In this document: in pieces, positions 9,848 through 21,542 of the stretch
Layout: each line of letters begins with the position of its first letter
How positions within the stretch are numbered: the first letter of the stretch is position 1
Source of the DNA: Pristionchus mayeri
Taxonomy: Eukaryota > Nematoda > Chromadorea > Rhabditida > Neodiplogasteridae
NCBI GenBank assembly: GCA_036245805.1
Contig: BTRK01000002.1
Span: 14,129,067 to 14,193,066, forward strand
Reading direction: 5' to 3'
DNA length: 64,000 nt
Translations under genes and position numbers: made by a program
Notes under the pieces: model-generated
Databases searched by the model: none
What the model was told of the DNA's origin: nothing
What the model saw: only the letters and a program-made list of their open reading frames with translations

Positions 9848-12567
9848 ATGTCCCGTTTTAAAGCTCTGGTAATAGACGGACTCATAAAACAAGCGGAGAA
9901 GCGCGTAACTACAAAGGTATGTGTGTGCTTAAAATATTCCCGTTCTCATGTGATTACATGTTATATTACTTTATAAATATAATGTGTATACGTCTGAATT
10001 TACACTTGATCAGTCGATTTGAGGATGGCGAAAAGAAGTGGACGCCTAAATCGATCGCAAGACTAACGACCTTCGAACTAGGAGTGAGCTGACTGTGATT
10101 AGCATGGTTGGAAAAGAATACTGCGCGTATATAGTGAACGTACTTTCAATTTAAATATTGTATGTGATATTAAATTTGTGTTATGATTAAAGTCCATCCG
10201 TCCCCTACCAATACACGTGGAGTCGCTGGTGCTCTACTTCGCGTCTTCATACAACGGGAAAGATAGACAGGTTCGAGCGGAATTTTGAATTTATATGCAT
10301 TGTTTATACCTTTTTACACCCACGGATATTATTTCCATTGACGCGCGTGCCCTGATCAATACTAAAAGTGTGAGAGACGTGTAAAAGTAGCACTCATGAC
10401 AAGGCTATTCAGCCGGATACTTTGCAGTTCTCCCCTATTATCTTTGTGTTACTACTTTTTTAAATAAAATGATTTAGATAGAGGAGATTGTCGGCAGATC
10501 TATGTGGAAAACTCTCACCGACCCGCTCGTGCTTGATAAGACTTCTAAAACGGTTTGTGTTATGCATTTATAACTTTCTTATATCATCGCGTTACTACTG
10601 TGGTTCTTCATTTCGCCAATTCAGACGACTCTTCCCCTCCAATATTGCCGAGTGTGCGACCTTGTCTACAACAACGTCGACTCATTTTATGAGCACATCC
10701 AAAGCAAGGAACACAAGGAGAATAAGAAAGTGAGGAGTACGCTAGGGTAGAGCTCAGAAATATGCATATTCAGTGATGGCTCAATGCTACTTCTCGAAGT
10801 TTATGCTTTGGATTTTGCGTTTAATAGTTTTTTAGGTGCAATAGGGTTATAGTTTTTTTTAATTTATTTTAATACAGTATATTCTTTGGAACGACGCTAT
10901 TCCGCTTTTCGAAGAAGTGGGAAAGGATGTGGAACTCACTAAGCACCAAGTGATTGCAAGGTGAACATTTTAAATATTTCGATGTTCTTTATAAGCTAAT
11001 AATTTCGTATAATTAATCGACCGATTCAGGGAGTTCATGGGCCCCGCTCTTCTATTGAAGAAGAATGAAGGAAAGACTTTAAATGAGAATGACACTGTGA
11101 AGGAAGAACCACTGGAGAAGAAAGAATATGGGAACGACGGGGAAAAGGATGGGGACAAGAAGGAAGGGAAGAAACAGAATTATGTAAGCGTTTTATTTCA
11201 ACACGTTATTATTTGTAAATTACCTCAATATTGATAGTCTTCGGTTGATAGCAGGCTGGATAATGCATTATTTTCTTGATCGAAGAGTATGTGCTGTTTT
11301 TGAGATAAAATTGTAAATTGTTTTCGATGTGTTCAGGACACATTCACGTACGCGCTTCTGAACTCGGTCACGCCCAAGGACATCATCGAGTACCGGCTAA
11401 CGGTAATAATCTTTTTTTAATCTTTTAAACTCCCGTGCACATTATATTTAGAGCTTTAAAATTTTTAATATTGTTGAAAATTATAGAGGCATTGGTATTG
11501 AGTGGCAAGGGTGATAGTGGTGTGAATGTCACTGTTTCGTTTATCGAATTTTTGATTACTAAGTTTAAAGGTTTGATTGTAATTGTAGCATCGTCCGTGC
11601 GCCGAGTGCAGTCGCATCTGCAAGGAGTACGGTAGCTTGATCACAAAATGTACAGAAGCGTTGTCTGTGGAGGTACGGTAGCGAGAAATTAGCTGCTTAC
11701 GGTAATGAGACCATACAATTTCACATGTAGGCGTCCCCATGGCATCCACGAACAAACAGCACTTTTACAGCTAGTTTCGCTTTAGCCGTCCACCTTATAG
11801 TTATGGATATTTAAAATCAAAATTATTTAATTTAGTTCGCCTACCGCAGTCACCCCATCCATCCGTGCGTAGCTCTTCTCAATATGGTATTCGATTGTTT
11901 CAAGTGCAATCTGGATGTTGCGAGGATTGAGGTACGGTTCACATCGAGATAGAAATTCCGTTCATTTCAGAAAATAAGGACGGTTTCTGTGATTTTCTGT
12001 GATTTAATGTATTGCTCACAATATTTCGATCCACAGGCTGATCCCGCACCCGGAAGTCGCCTCGTAAAGTATCCCTCTCGCGAGCAATTGAAGGAACTCA
12101 CGCAGTTGCTCGACTTGCATGTCACAGGTACTGTTAATGAATCAAGTACTGATTTTATTCTTACTGCTTTATTCTTAAATCATATTGTTAGCGAGTGATA
12201 TGCATTAACTTTACATTACATACGACAAAGACTCGTGAGGGTAGTTGAGAAAATGAAGCACCTGATGCAGCGACATTCATTGCTGTGTCTTCCGATCATT
12301 CGTCTGGTAACGTGGTTCTAACATTTTAGTGCCGTTGGAGCTCTACAACGGCCGCCGCATAAGCTACGCATGCTCGGAGAAGTATCAGGTGGAACTCTAT
12401 TAAAAATTATCGTTCAAGCATTATTTTAAAATATTATAATTACTCAGGTGGACATGCACAATCACGCGAAGGACGTGAAATCGATCTATGAACAATTCAC
12501 GAAGGACTGGAGTGAGAGGCACAAAGTGGGTTACTGGAGAGATACCGAAGATTACGGAGAAAACTAG
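9848..12567 (+). CDS. U1-type C2H2 zinc-finger protein, 333 residues
   Basis: Eleven exons join in frame from ATG to TAG: 9848-9916, 10478-10552, 10625-10729, 10878-10960, 11030-11183, 11337-11402, 11589-11672, 11836-11931, 12037-12127, 12330-12388 and 12448-12567. Exon lengths sum to 1,002 bp (334 codons). Exon 3 encodes a U1/matrin-type finger (YCRVCDLVYNN...HIQSKEH, C-x2-C-x12-H-x5-H), usual in RNA- or DNA-binding nuclear proteins. Exon 5 gives an acidic and Lys-rich linker. Exons 7 and 8 hold CxxC pairs (PCAEC, CFKC) that may bind a second zinc ion; exon 11 has HNHAKD. The role in the cell is inferred only as nucleic-acid binding. The start follows a likely trans-splice acceptor, and the mariner ends 66 bp before it, so promoter or 5' untranslated sequence has probably been displaced. 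The full-length family is not one I can name. Confidence 0.8.
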
Positions 12568-12836
12568 CAATTTCGTAGAAGCGTACCAAGCCCCGCCCCC
12601 TTTGTCCTCTTCTCATTATAAAATTGCTTTGAACCTGACTTTGACTGCTTAGACTTAGGATAATGTTGCTTAAAGTTGTGCTTAACGGGATTTAGTGCTG
12701 AATAACAGTGTTCTCAATTAAGCAAGGCTGATCCGTTAGTATTTTGACAAACCCTGAAATACAAACTCCCATTGTTTGTTGCACTCAGTTCGCACCTTCC
12801 CTTGCCTCATGGATTAGCTCGTATCCTTTGTTCCAG

Positions 12837-12941
12837 GAAAATCATCCATTCTTCTGCGATATTTGCAATGTGGTTCTTCCCAATTCTCGCCACTTCCGTC
12901 TCCATCTCCTATCAGATTCACACGATAAGAACTTACGGTAG
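12837..12941 (+). pseudogene. orphan zinc-finger exon, related to exon 3 of the upstream gene
   Basis: Behind the acceptor TTGTTCCAG the frame reads HPFFCDICNVVLPNSRHFRL and then HLLSDSHDKNL before TAG. The spacing C-x2-C-x12-H-x5-H is that of the finger in the upstream gene. There is no ATG in frame upstream, and no other exon of such a gene was found between 12568 and 13646. It is most simply the remnant of a tandem duplicate of the zinc-finger gene, though it could be an exon of an unannotated gene that uses the donor CG|GTAGCG. Confidence 0.5.
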
Positions 12942-13646
12942 CGTACTTTATTGATTATCGCGAGATACGAATGGAAGATTAATCGAAAGTGGAAAACCCT
13001 TGTATCATTTCCCCAGACATAGTTTGTGAAAACTTTTTTTGTAATGAATTGTCAATCTTCATCCAGCTGTTTTGATTTCCACTCTACGTTTACGATTTTT
13101 GAGGAGAGGTCTTCGAGGTACTCTTGACAAGGTTTAAGATAATACCTTTTATTTATCATTACCCAGTAAAAATGTTGTAGTATTCTTATGTGTTTGCAAA
13201 AAGGAAATGAAGATCGCCCTATTGCTCATCAGTTGTTCAATCGATATTCTATATCCTCTCTTCCTCAGATGATCAAGGCTCCCGCACGTCAATTCGCACT
13301 CTAGAATCCCCTGTGTCAGATTATCTGTTTCAATGAAGTAAGTGTAGATTTGGAGAAAAGATAGTCGCTTAGTTGATTAACTTCGATAGCAACGTTTATC
13401 TTTCGATTATGGTGATGTCAGTAAAATCAAGGGCCTACGAATAATAAACTACATCATTTATCGATTTCAGACGGTTGATGTTCACTGACTCAGATAGTCT
13501 CTCTTGAATCTTAGAAGTTCAGAATAGCTAATAAAGAGAATTGTGTTTGGTTGTCCCCCCCCCCTGATTGTGAGCTTCCTTTGTCTCCAAACAATTTCGT
13601 CAGAGAACAACTGGCTAGAAAAAGTTTATCGTCTTCTATCGATCAC
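12942..13646. other. intergenic, no gene seen
   Basis: Some acceptor-like sites occur (CCTCAG at 13264, TTTCAG at 13465), but the stretches behind them close with stops. Nothing else recognised apart from a run of ten C at 13555-13564. Confidence 0.4.
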
Positions 13647-14662
13647 TTAGTCGCAAATTTTGTCGACTGCGTCCGACTGCAATCTATCGAACATGTCGAA
13701 GTCGAACATGTGGAACGTTTTCTATAAATATCGATCTTTTTATCAAGATTCAACTCAACTCTTGGTAATCTCATTTAGGACAATGCTACCCCAATCGTCT
13801 GTGCTTCAGGAATAAATAGGAGCGTTACCGGCTGGTCCTCGTCATCATAGATAAAATTGGCGGAGATGAGCTTGCGACTGTAGACCTTGCATCCAGAGTA
13901 CTGCGAGCATGTGGCGGCGATGTGACTAAGGCTGAACGAGAAGGGGCGGAGTCTGAGGATGAAGGAGGGATGCCGTTTACTCGATTGCTGCCTTGCCACA
14001 CGCGTCTCTAGAATTGAGCCAGCAAGGGTGGTCGATCCAAACGAAGAATTCGTCATTAGTAAACTGAAATGAGATTGACTGATTGATAGCAGGTTGGTGG
14101 TCGAAATGGCAGGTCACAAAATTTTTGAAACTTATCAATTTTCACCAAAAGTGCGGAATAGATTGACACGTTATCTACTTTTCCACTGCTCCGAACTCAG
14201 AATTGGGCACATTGTGTCATTTCAGATCCACTTTTGGACCACAGCGTGGGCTCATTTTATTACCTCGTTCGACGGTCCCGTTAGAGAGAAGTTTCCATTT
14301 TGGTTGGTTGTTGTCTCGTCTGTGACATCGTGATCGCCGGATGAAACTGAGATTGGATTCGCTTAACTTTTTTAAAAGCGTTTCTTTAGTAGGTAATGCC
14401 TAGTCTTCATTAGCACTCACTTGCTCCATCCATCTCCATCAAGAGAACTCGCACGTTCTCGACAGGATGGCGTTCACCAGTCTTCGTGGTACAGTAGATG
14501 CTTCCCTCGACGTGACACTGAGGATTACGGTAGGAATGGATGATTACGGTAGGGGTTAAGTGCAAGGTTGATATGAACACTCACATAGACCGTTTCCCAT
14601 GGTCAGTGACCTTCAACGCTCGCAATAGTCAGCAGACAGAGGAAAAGACCGATCCGTAGCAT
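13647..14662 (-). pseudogene. TTR-like unit A, stop codon right after the signal peptide
   Basis: Six exons with the phases of the array: 14585-14662, 14421-14517, 14264-14346, 13981-14063, 13829-13931, 13647-13721. Domains in order: signal peptide (MLRIGLFLCLLTIASVEG), first TTR strands with EGSIYCTTKTG and a VENVRVLLME stretch, TTTNQNGNFSLTG, DEFFVWIDHPCWLNSRDAC, CSQYSGCKVYSRK, and a last exon ending KICD. The transthyretin-like family comprises small secreted nematode proteins with a beta-sandwich and paired cysteines. In exon 1 a six-base excess relative to sister units puts TGA in frame as codon 20 (14603-14605). The other exons stay in frame, so the unit is either a recent pseudogene or carries a sequence error. 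Length without the stop would be 172 residues. Confidence 0.75.
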
Positions 14663-15363
14663 TGAAAGGGGCGAGAATGAATGGAGAACCACTCTCATCT
14701 CGCAATCTCAATTTAAACTTTAAAAAATGGCGCATTAGAATAAGCGGGCAGGTGGGGGATGTCCGAATCTCGAATCTAGCTGGTCAGAATCTGGATTGCA
14801 ATGAGTTAGCACTTCCCATTCCTCTCGAGATTTCATATTACATTTATGGCACATAATTTCCATTAATGAAAATACGTTGTTCATTTGCTCAATTGCATTA
14901 ATCACGCAACTATTCAAGGTCGGCAACGTCGAAGAGCGAGAATTTCTGCCAGACCTCTCTCCCGTGTGACTCGAATCGGAAGTGATCGTCTCCTGTCTCG
15001 CCATACCTCCTTCTCCCCCTACCTTTCTTTTCTTCTCTTATCTTATCTCGCTATCCCCTCTCATTCTCGCGCATTTCTGTATCTGATGAAGCACCTACGT
15101 GGTGTACGATAAATAAATAAATAATAGGCCTCCATTGATTCGCGATTATCGAGAGACTGAGGGGAGAAACCGCGGAGTGTAATGAGGGTAAAGTTCCATG
15201 AGGTACATCATGATCTGTGTATAGAATGCGTTGAAAACGAGGTTCGAAAATTTTGTCGAGAGAGTTGTTCTTTGGCTGCTTGTTCCCCCTGATTGTGAGC
15301 AACCCTTCACTCCAAACATTTTTGCACTGGGCAGAAAAAATTGTATCGTCTTCTACCGATCAC
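14663..15363. other. spacer between TTR-like units A and B
   Basis: No exon recognised. The 15285-15363 part resembles the sequence 3' of unit A (13540-13646), showing that A and B, with their flanks, arose by tandem duplication. Confidence 0.45.
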
Positions 15364-16359
15364 TTAGTCGCAAATTTTATCGATTGCATCCGACTGAAAT
15401 CTATAGAAAATCTCGAATTCGAACATCTGGAACGTATTCTGTAAATATCGATGATGTTATGGTGTCGCTAGTAGCTTTTTTCAAAGCCCAGACCACAACC
15501 CATATCTTGACACTTAAAAGAGCGTTAATAGAAACCAAAACGGTCTGTGCCGTGGAAGAAAATAGGATAGTGCTACCGGATGGTCGGGGTAGTCATAGAT
15601 GAATTTTTTGGGAATGCTCTTGCGACTGAAGACCTTGCATCCAGAGTAGTGCGAGCACTTGGCGGTGATGTGACTGAGGCTAAACGAGAAGGGGCGGAGT
15701 CTGAAGATGAAGGAGGGATGCCGTTTACTCGATCTAGAATTGAGCCAGCAAGGGTGTTCGATCCAAACGAAAAATTCGTCATTAGTAAACTGAAATGCGA
15801 TTGAATGATTGATAGCAGGTTGGTGGTCGAAATGGCAGGTCACAAAATTTTTTTCTTTTCTCAATTTTCACCAAAAGTGCGGAATTGATTGACACGTTAT
15901 CTACTTTTCCACTGCTCCGAACTCAGAATTGGGCACATTATGTCATTTCAGATCCACTTTTGGACCACAGCGTGGGCTCATTTGATTACCTCGTTTGACG
16001 ATCCCGTTAGAGAGAAGTTTCCATTTTGGTTGGTTGTTGTCTCGTATGTGACATCGTGATCGCCGGATGAAACTAAACTTGTATTTGCTCAACTCTAACT
16101 GTTCGTTTGTAGTTAGTGCCTAGTCTCCATTACTCACTTGCTCCATCCTTCTCCATCAAGCGAACTCTCACATTCTCGAGAGGATGACGTTCTCCCGTCT
16201 GGGTGGTACAGTAGACTGCCCTCGACGTGACACTGAGGATTACGGTAAGAATGGAAGGTTACGGTAAGAATGTACACTCACATAGACCGTTCCCCAAGGA
16301 AAACGAATTCCTTCAGTAGTCATAGTCACCAGAAAGAGGAGAAGGCGGACCCGAAGCAT
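15364..16359 (-). pseudogene. TTR-like unit B, two frame-breaking deletions
   Basis: Homologous exons: 16282-16359, 16138-16232, 15990-16072, 15729-15789, 15577-15679, 15364-15438. It is the closest relative of unit A. Exon 1 is open (signal peptide MLRVRLLLFLVTMTTEG). Exon 2 is 95 bp where A has 97: two bases are missing before the codons for the conserved IYC, which shifts the frame. Exon 4 is 61 bp where A, C, E, F and G have 83: 22 bp are missing after FVWIEHPCWLNSR, removing the second cysteine and shifting the frame again. Because of this deletion the frame now runs open from exon 4 straight through the 49-bp intron 4 into exon 5. A functional product is unlikely. Confidence 0.75.
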
Positions 16360-16831
16360 TGAAAGGGGCAAGAATGAACGGAGAAGGGATGGTTTTTCGA
16401 TCTTACAAGTGTCGCATTCAACAGCATGGTCAACAGCTCAACAGCAGAGGCTAGGGTGCAGAGGATGGGTAAGCTGGGAAATGGAAAGGAGAGGGTGTGG
16501 TGTCAAGATAGGATGATCCCGATCAATTGCTGTTGCTCAAAGTGTGATGTTGCTGGTGGTTTCTTGTTACAAGCTGGCGATAATGAAGGATTCAGATTCA
16601 AATTTTCGATTCAATCTCACTTCTCATTTCACAATTTGAAATTCAACGCGTTGCTACAAGAGCAATGTTCTCATCTATCGTAACAGTTCTTTCCAGTTAT
16701 TATTCCTTATCAAGCCTTTGAAAAATTTGAATAGAAATTTTAAAAAAGACCGTCTTTCTTTCCAAATAATGCAATTTGAGTGAATACGATCTGCTAGTCA
16801 ACCACAGGGACTAGAGAAAGTTTATCGTATT

Positions 16832-17917
16832 CTAGGGAAAGAATCGATCGGGGCACTTGGAATCTCTTGCATCCGCCGGAGAACCCGTGATGTGGAAGTC
16901 GGTCATAGGGAACGTTTTCTTAAATGTGCTAACTGAGTGCATCTAAACCCATGCACTACGGTCTGATTCTCCACTCTTGCAATCCTCTTTATGCAGAGAT
17001 AGAGCATTGGAAGAACGGGGAGTGATTGTTCCCTTCCTTGCCTGGCTCTCATCTCCTCCATACTTGTATGCGTCAGGGATGTCCATTCGAATGTTGTACG
17101 CGCATCCGGAGTGCTTACAGCTGAACGACCCGAGAATACACTAGAGATGGATGGGAAAGAAATGACTCGTTGCTCACATTCTTGCCTTCTCGCTGCAAAC
17201 GTCTGTAGAATTGAGCCAGCAAGGAAATTCGATCAAAACGAAGAAATCGTCCCCGAAAGCCTTAAACGGTGGTTTGCTCCTCGGATTGATAATTTGTGAT
17301 AACCTCTCCCGACGATCCCGTGAGTTCGAACTGGCCCTTTTTATTGGTCGAAGTGTCGTCTTTGATATCATGAGCGCTGACTGAAATTAAATACCTGGTA
17401 GAGGCAACGATCGTATTCGACTCTTTCCTCTCTCCAGGGAAAGGGAGTCTATTTCGTTGGGACGAAATAGCACCCTTCTTTTTTTATTTTCCTTTTTTCA
17501 AGGCCGGCTTTCGAGAGTGCGGTGTTTTTGGCACGATGCCAAAAATATTCACTTCAGGAAACACTAGCTAGAAAAAATATTCTTGGCATGCTGCCATCTT
17601 TATCCTCAGCCTATTGAATACCGTGGAAGGGGTGCTCACCCGTATCATGCTCCAGCAAGCGAACTCTCACGTTCTCGAGAGGATATCGTTGTCCAGTCTT
17701 GGTGGTACAGTAGATGTTTCCCTTAGCGTGCGCCTGAATAGAACAATAAGAATGCAATATAACGGTATAACTCGAAGTGCACGGTAAGAATAAATGGTTA
17801 CGGTAGGAAACGTTGTAGGAGGAAAGATGAACTCACATATACAGTACTCAATGGCCAGCGCCATTCTTCAGCGCTCGCAATAGTCACCAGAAAGAGGAGA
17901 AGGCCAATTCGTAGCAT
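16832..17917 (-). CDS. transthyretin-like secreted protein, unit C, 166 residues
   Basis: Exons 17837-17917, 17640-17733, 17304-17380, 17178-17260, 17042-17120 and 16832-16918 sum to 501 bp in one frame. Features: signal peptide MLRIGLLLFLVTIASAE, then AHAKGNIYCTTKTGQRYPLE and VRVRLLEHD (first strands and cysteine), TSTNKKGQFELTGSSGE (the TTR turn with TN..G.F.L.G), FFVLIEFPCWLNSTDVC, CKHSGCAYNIRMDIPDAY, and a last exon FHITGSPADARDSKCP with a short tail. The family is extracellular and includes TTR-52-type bridging proteins; this member's partner is unknown. Intron 5 begins with GC (CAG|GCAAGG), a rare but accepted GC-AG intron, and no GT alternative keeps the frame. Intron 3 has a weak donor (GTTATC). 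No lesion is seen, so I call it functional with those two caveats. Confidence 0.75.
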
Positions 17918-18400
17918 CGAAAGCGACGATAATGAATGGAGAATGAGTGTTGTTTACTACTGAAATCTATTTATTTTCTCGCGTAGGTTGATCAAAACAA
18001 AAACAACAACAACACAAATAGACTGATTTATGCACTCTGAGTCATTCAGAAATTGTCAACAAGTACTACGGGTACCGTAGCGTGCCATCGGAATCAACAA
18101 GTCGGGCTGGAAGGAGCAGGAGTACCGTCTCTCTCTGTCGTATATCTCATCGATTCCTAGAAGTGACTAGGCGGGATGCTCTTTCTGGTTAATTAAACTT
18201 ATGCGAGATATCGCGAAAGCGATTTCGCTGCGAGCAGACTTCCATCTGCGACTCCTGCAGCAGCTGTACCGGGTATACGCATAATCAAAAAGTGAGCAAA
18301 TGAATGAGTGGTGTTTAGTAGCTCCTAATCAATCGGTAGGGGTCATTCAATGAAGTGTTTTTGGGATAGATAAACTTTATCGTATTATAGCGAAGAATGG

Positions 18401-19549
18401 TTAGGGGCACTTGGCTTCTGTTTCATCCGCAGGGGACGTCTTGATGTGGAAGTCGAACATTTCGAAAGTTTTCTGAAAGGTGTGAGTGATTTTCTGGATC
18501 AAATCCCTCTCATCATTCCCTCTTCCTTATGCATACTCCCTCTTTATTTAGAGCTGTAGAAAAGGAAAGCAAAGGAATAGTCAGTTTTCCGGTACTTAGG
18601 TCGGATGAGAACTATGACGTCGTGCAACCTTTGATATATCAAAGGCTGAATGACGCCATATTTCTCATCCGACCTAGTGCCAGTTTTCCCTCCCTACCGG
18701 CTCCTCATTTTCTTCATACTTCTCTTTCCATTCATACTCGTACACGTCGGGGATGTACTTACGAATGTTGTACGTGCATTTGGGGTTCTTACAACTGAAA
18801 AAGGGATGCGAGTTAGGGTGATATGAACTCCCCCTTACATCAGTGGTTTCTCAACGCATACGTCGGTAGACTCGAGCTCGCAAGGAAATTCGATCCAAAC
18901 GAAGAAAGTATCCCCCCACAGATGAACATTGCCACTCAAAATTTGAGATTTGTTGTGTTCACTGACCTCGTCCGAATATCCCTTGAGGTCGAACTCGCCG
19001 TTTTTATTGGTTAACATCTCGCTAGCAACGTCATGACCGTCTGGGAATTAGTTCGAGCAATATCACTCTCCACTCCCTCTCCCATCCCTTCTTCATCCCA
19101 GCCCGCATTTACGTTCTCCGGTTGTTTAACGAGGGATGCGCACAACTTTTAGGAATCGTTGTGGCCACGCACTTTTACCATACTCTCTCGTCGTGGATAC
19201 TCAGAACGAAAGAGTGTGCAAACGAGGAGTGCGTGGCCGCGCCGCTTCGCACAAGTGGCGCGCATCCTGCGTTGAGAAACCGGAGTTAGACAGGGGCTCA
19301 CCCTCGTCGTATTCCATCAAGCGAACATCCATGTTCTCGAGAGGATGTTTCCCATCCAGTCTTGGTGGTGCAGTAGATGCTTCCCTTAGCGTGTACCTGA
19401 AGAGTACGGTAGGACAGGAGGGATACGGTAGGGATCGAGAAGTGCCGTAGAAAAGAAAGTGAACTCACATAGACACGACTCCCCGGAAAACGAATTCCTT
19501 CAACGCTCGCAATAGTCACCAGACAGAGGAGAAAACCGGGTCGAAGCAT
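18401..19549 (-). pseudogene. TTR-like unit D, frameshift, lost acceptor, transposon in intron
   Basis: Homologous exons: 19469-19549 (signal peptide MLRPGFLLCLVTIASVEG), 19302-19396, 18967-19040, about 18839-18921, 18698-18794 and 18401-18472. Exon 2 is 95 bp where in-frame sisters have 94, 97 or 100: one extra base lies between the TKTG and PLEN codons and shifts the frame. At the expected start of exon 4 the AG of sister units is absent (CAT|CTG); the nearest upstream AG gives the wrong phase. A 91-bp palindromic element with 8-bp duplication (18591-18681) sits in intron 5, between exons 5 and 6. Exons 4 to 6 (WIEFPCELESTDVC, CKNPKCTYNIRKYIPDVY, DFHIKTSPADETEAKCP) are otherwise well kept, so decay is recent. 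Confidence 0.75.
18591..18681. mobile_element. 91-bp palindromic MITE (GGCACTAGGTCGGATGAGAA family)
   Basis: The two halves mirror each other around TTTGATATATCAAA: left GGTACTTAGGTCGGATGAGA, right TCTCATCCGACCTAGTGCC. AGTTTTCC occurs directly on both sides (18583-18590 and 18682-18689), a perfect 8-bp target duplication, as made by hAT-type transposases. It lies in intron 5 of TTR-like unit D. Relatives are at 32202, 39873, 58899 and 59737. Confidence 0.88.
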
Positions 19550-19852
19550 TGAAAATGTCGAGAATGAATGGAGAATGAGAGGAAAGTCCAATTGCTCCAA
19601 AATTGATTTGTGTTTCTCACGTAGAATGTGAAGGTTTCTCAATCATTTCTCACGTAGAATACAAAGGCTATTATTCACTTGTTTATTGAGTCAGAAGTGA
19701 TCTTTGTATTATGCAGGTGTCGTTGACGTGTGTAGTCGAGGCTACGGTAAACATGGAGCTGATGATCAGGACTCTGTAATAGAATCAGAGCATCAAAGGA
19801 ATTGACTGCTATCACCACTCAATTCATTTGCCACGCCATGTTTTAGATATAG

Positions 19853-21542
19853 CACGCGTGTCACGTAAGAATCCAATAAACTTGTTCACAGTGAAAAAGT
19901 CGAAAATTAATAGACGCCGGTTTTTGATAGCCCATAGGGTCCCCTACAAGATCTCATCAAGCTTTGTACCAAATATTCGGTTTCAAAGGATTGGTAGGTC
20001 ATGAAAGTTTAAAGGAGCCGAAAATTGCCAACTTTGAGGCTTCATAACTTCTTTCAAAGGCCATATTTTTATGAATTACTTACAGAGCGTGTTCCTACCA
20101 TCAGTGGGAACATACGTATTTCGTTGGTTCATGCAAAATCTAATTTGCATTTTTGTAAATCAAATTAATTTATTCATTTTCACCACAACTCGAAGCCGAA
20201 GGTTTTCAAGAGCCCAATCGATAGATCTCGTCAAGACGAATCGAATGATATGCTGAATGTGGTAGCTACGGGGGTGGGGAAACGAGATATTTGTATAATT
20301 AGAAAATTTTTGACACCTAATTTCCCTGAAATTTCTTGTGCGACGTGTCATTTCGCCCTCTCATTGTTCCCTCTCATTCGCACTCTAACTCATCGTCGCG
20401 CGGAGCGGAATTGTTTCAACCGATTACGTCCATGTTTTTCATGTCGATAATTGCGCACACTAATATTGTTCTACGTTCTACTAAAACATTTTATTCTGTG
20501 GTTATCATGTTTTGGCACAGAGATATTTTTAAAAATGATTCTCAGAGGAGAGCGATATGAAAAAAAAATATTTGTACATCACGAGGTATATCGATAGCTG
20601 TATCCGTTGTGTATCACAGATTACTATCACATATTTCACAGCTAAGTTGTCAAAATCTGCCAAATAGATCATTTTAAAAAATCAATTGTTGATTCTTAGT
20701 GCAAAAGGAGCGTCTTTTATTTAACTTTCAGATGTTTCGGTGACTTTATTACTTTATGACTTTATGACTTTTTCGGTGACTCCAAGAAAAAAAAGTTGTA
20801 AAATTATTATTCACGATTTGACATTGATAATGAATGTACGAACAAAAAGCACAAAAAACAGTTCGCCATTCATGGGGTGCGAACCGTCGGCGTTCGGGCG
20901 ACACTTCCGCATCCACTTCACTCGGCCACAACAGCTATGTTGGAAACGCCAAAGAAACTACTTAGGTCTGAACGGGAAACTATTGATATCCCTCACCGCT
21001 CCATTCGCGGACTGTCACTAAAATAAGAGGACGAAATGACACGTCGCACAAGAAATAACGGAGGAATTAGGCGTCGAAAATTGTCTAATTATGTAAATAT
21101 CTCGCTTCCGCACCCCCGTAGCTACCACATTCAGCATATCATTCGATTCGTTTTGACGAGATCTATCGATTGAGCTCTTGAAAACCTTCGGCTTCGAGTT
21201 GTGGTGAAAATGAATAAATTAATTTGATTTACAAAAATTCAAATTAGATTTCGCATGAACCAACGAAATACGTATGTTCCCACTAATGCTAGGAACACGT
21301 TCTGTATGTAATGTAAATAAAAATATTGCCTTTGAAAGAAGTTATGAAGCCTCAAAGTTGGCAATTTTCGGCTCCTTTAAACTTTCATGACCTACCAATC
21401 CTTTGAAACCGAATATTTGGTACAAAGCTTGATGGCATCTTGTAGGGGACCCTATGGGCTATCGAAAAATGCAGGGAAACAGTGGGGTAAAAACTGTGAA
21501 CAAGACCCATTGATTTTATTGGATTCTTACGTGACACGCGTG
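19853..21542. repeat. 1.69-kb foldback element, arms of about 0.5 kb
   Basis: The left arm (19853 to about 20365, starting CACGCGTGTCACGTAAGAAT) returns inverted at about 21020-21542 (ending ATTCTTACGTGACACGCGTG). The arms share long exact blocks, for instance CTTCGGCTTCGAGTTGTGGT and GGTAGCTACGGGGGTG, with scattered differences. The 650-bp middle has no recognised coding sequence. A duplicated TA may flank it, but this is not clear. It separates TTR-like units D and E. Confidence 0.82.

Noticed and set aside
18674..18700. MITE in TTR unit D seemed to supply a new stop codon (TGG CAC TAG) to exon 5
   Set aside because: Comparison of all units shows a donor (CCG|GTAGGG) before the MITE and a sixth exon downstream, so the MITE is in intron 5.
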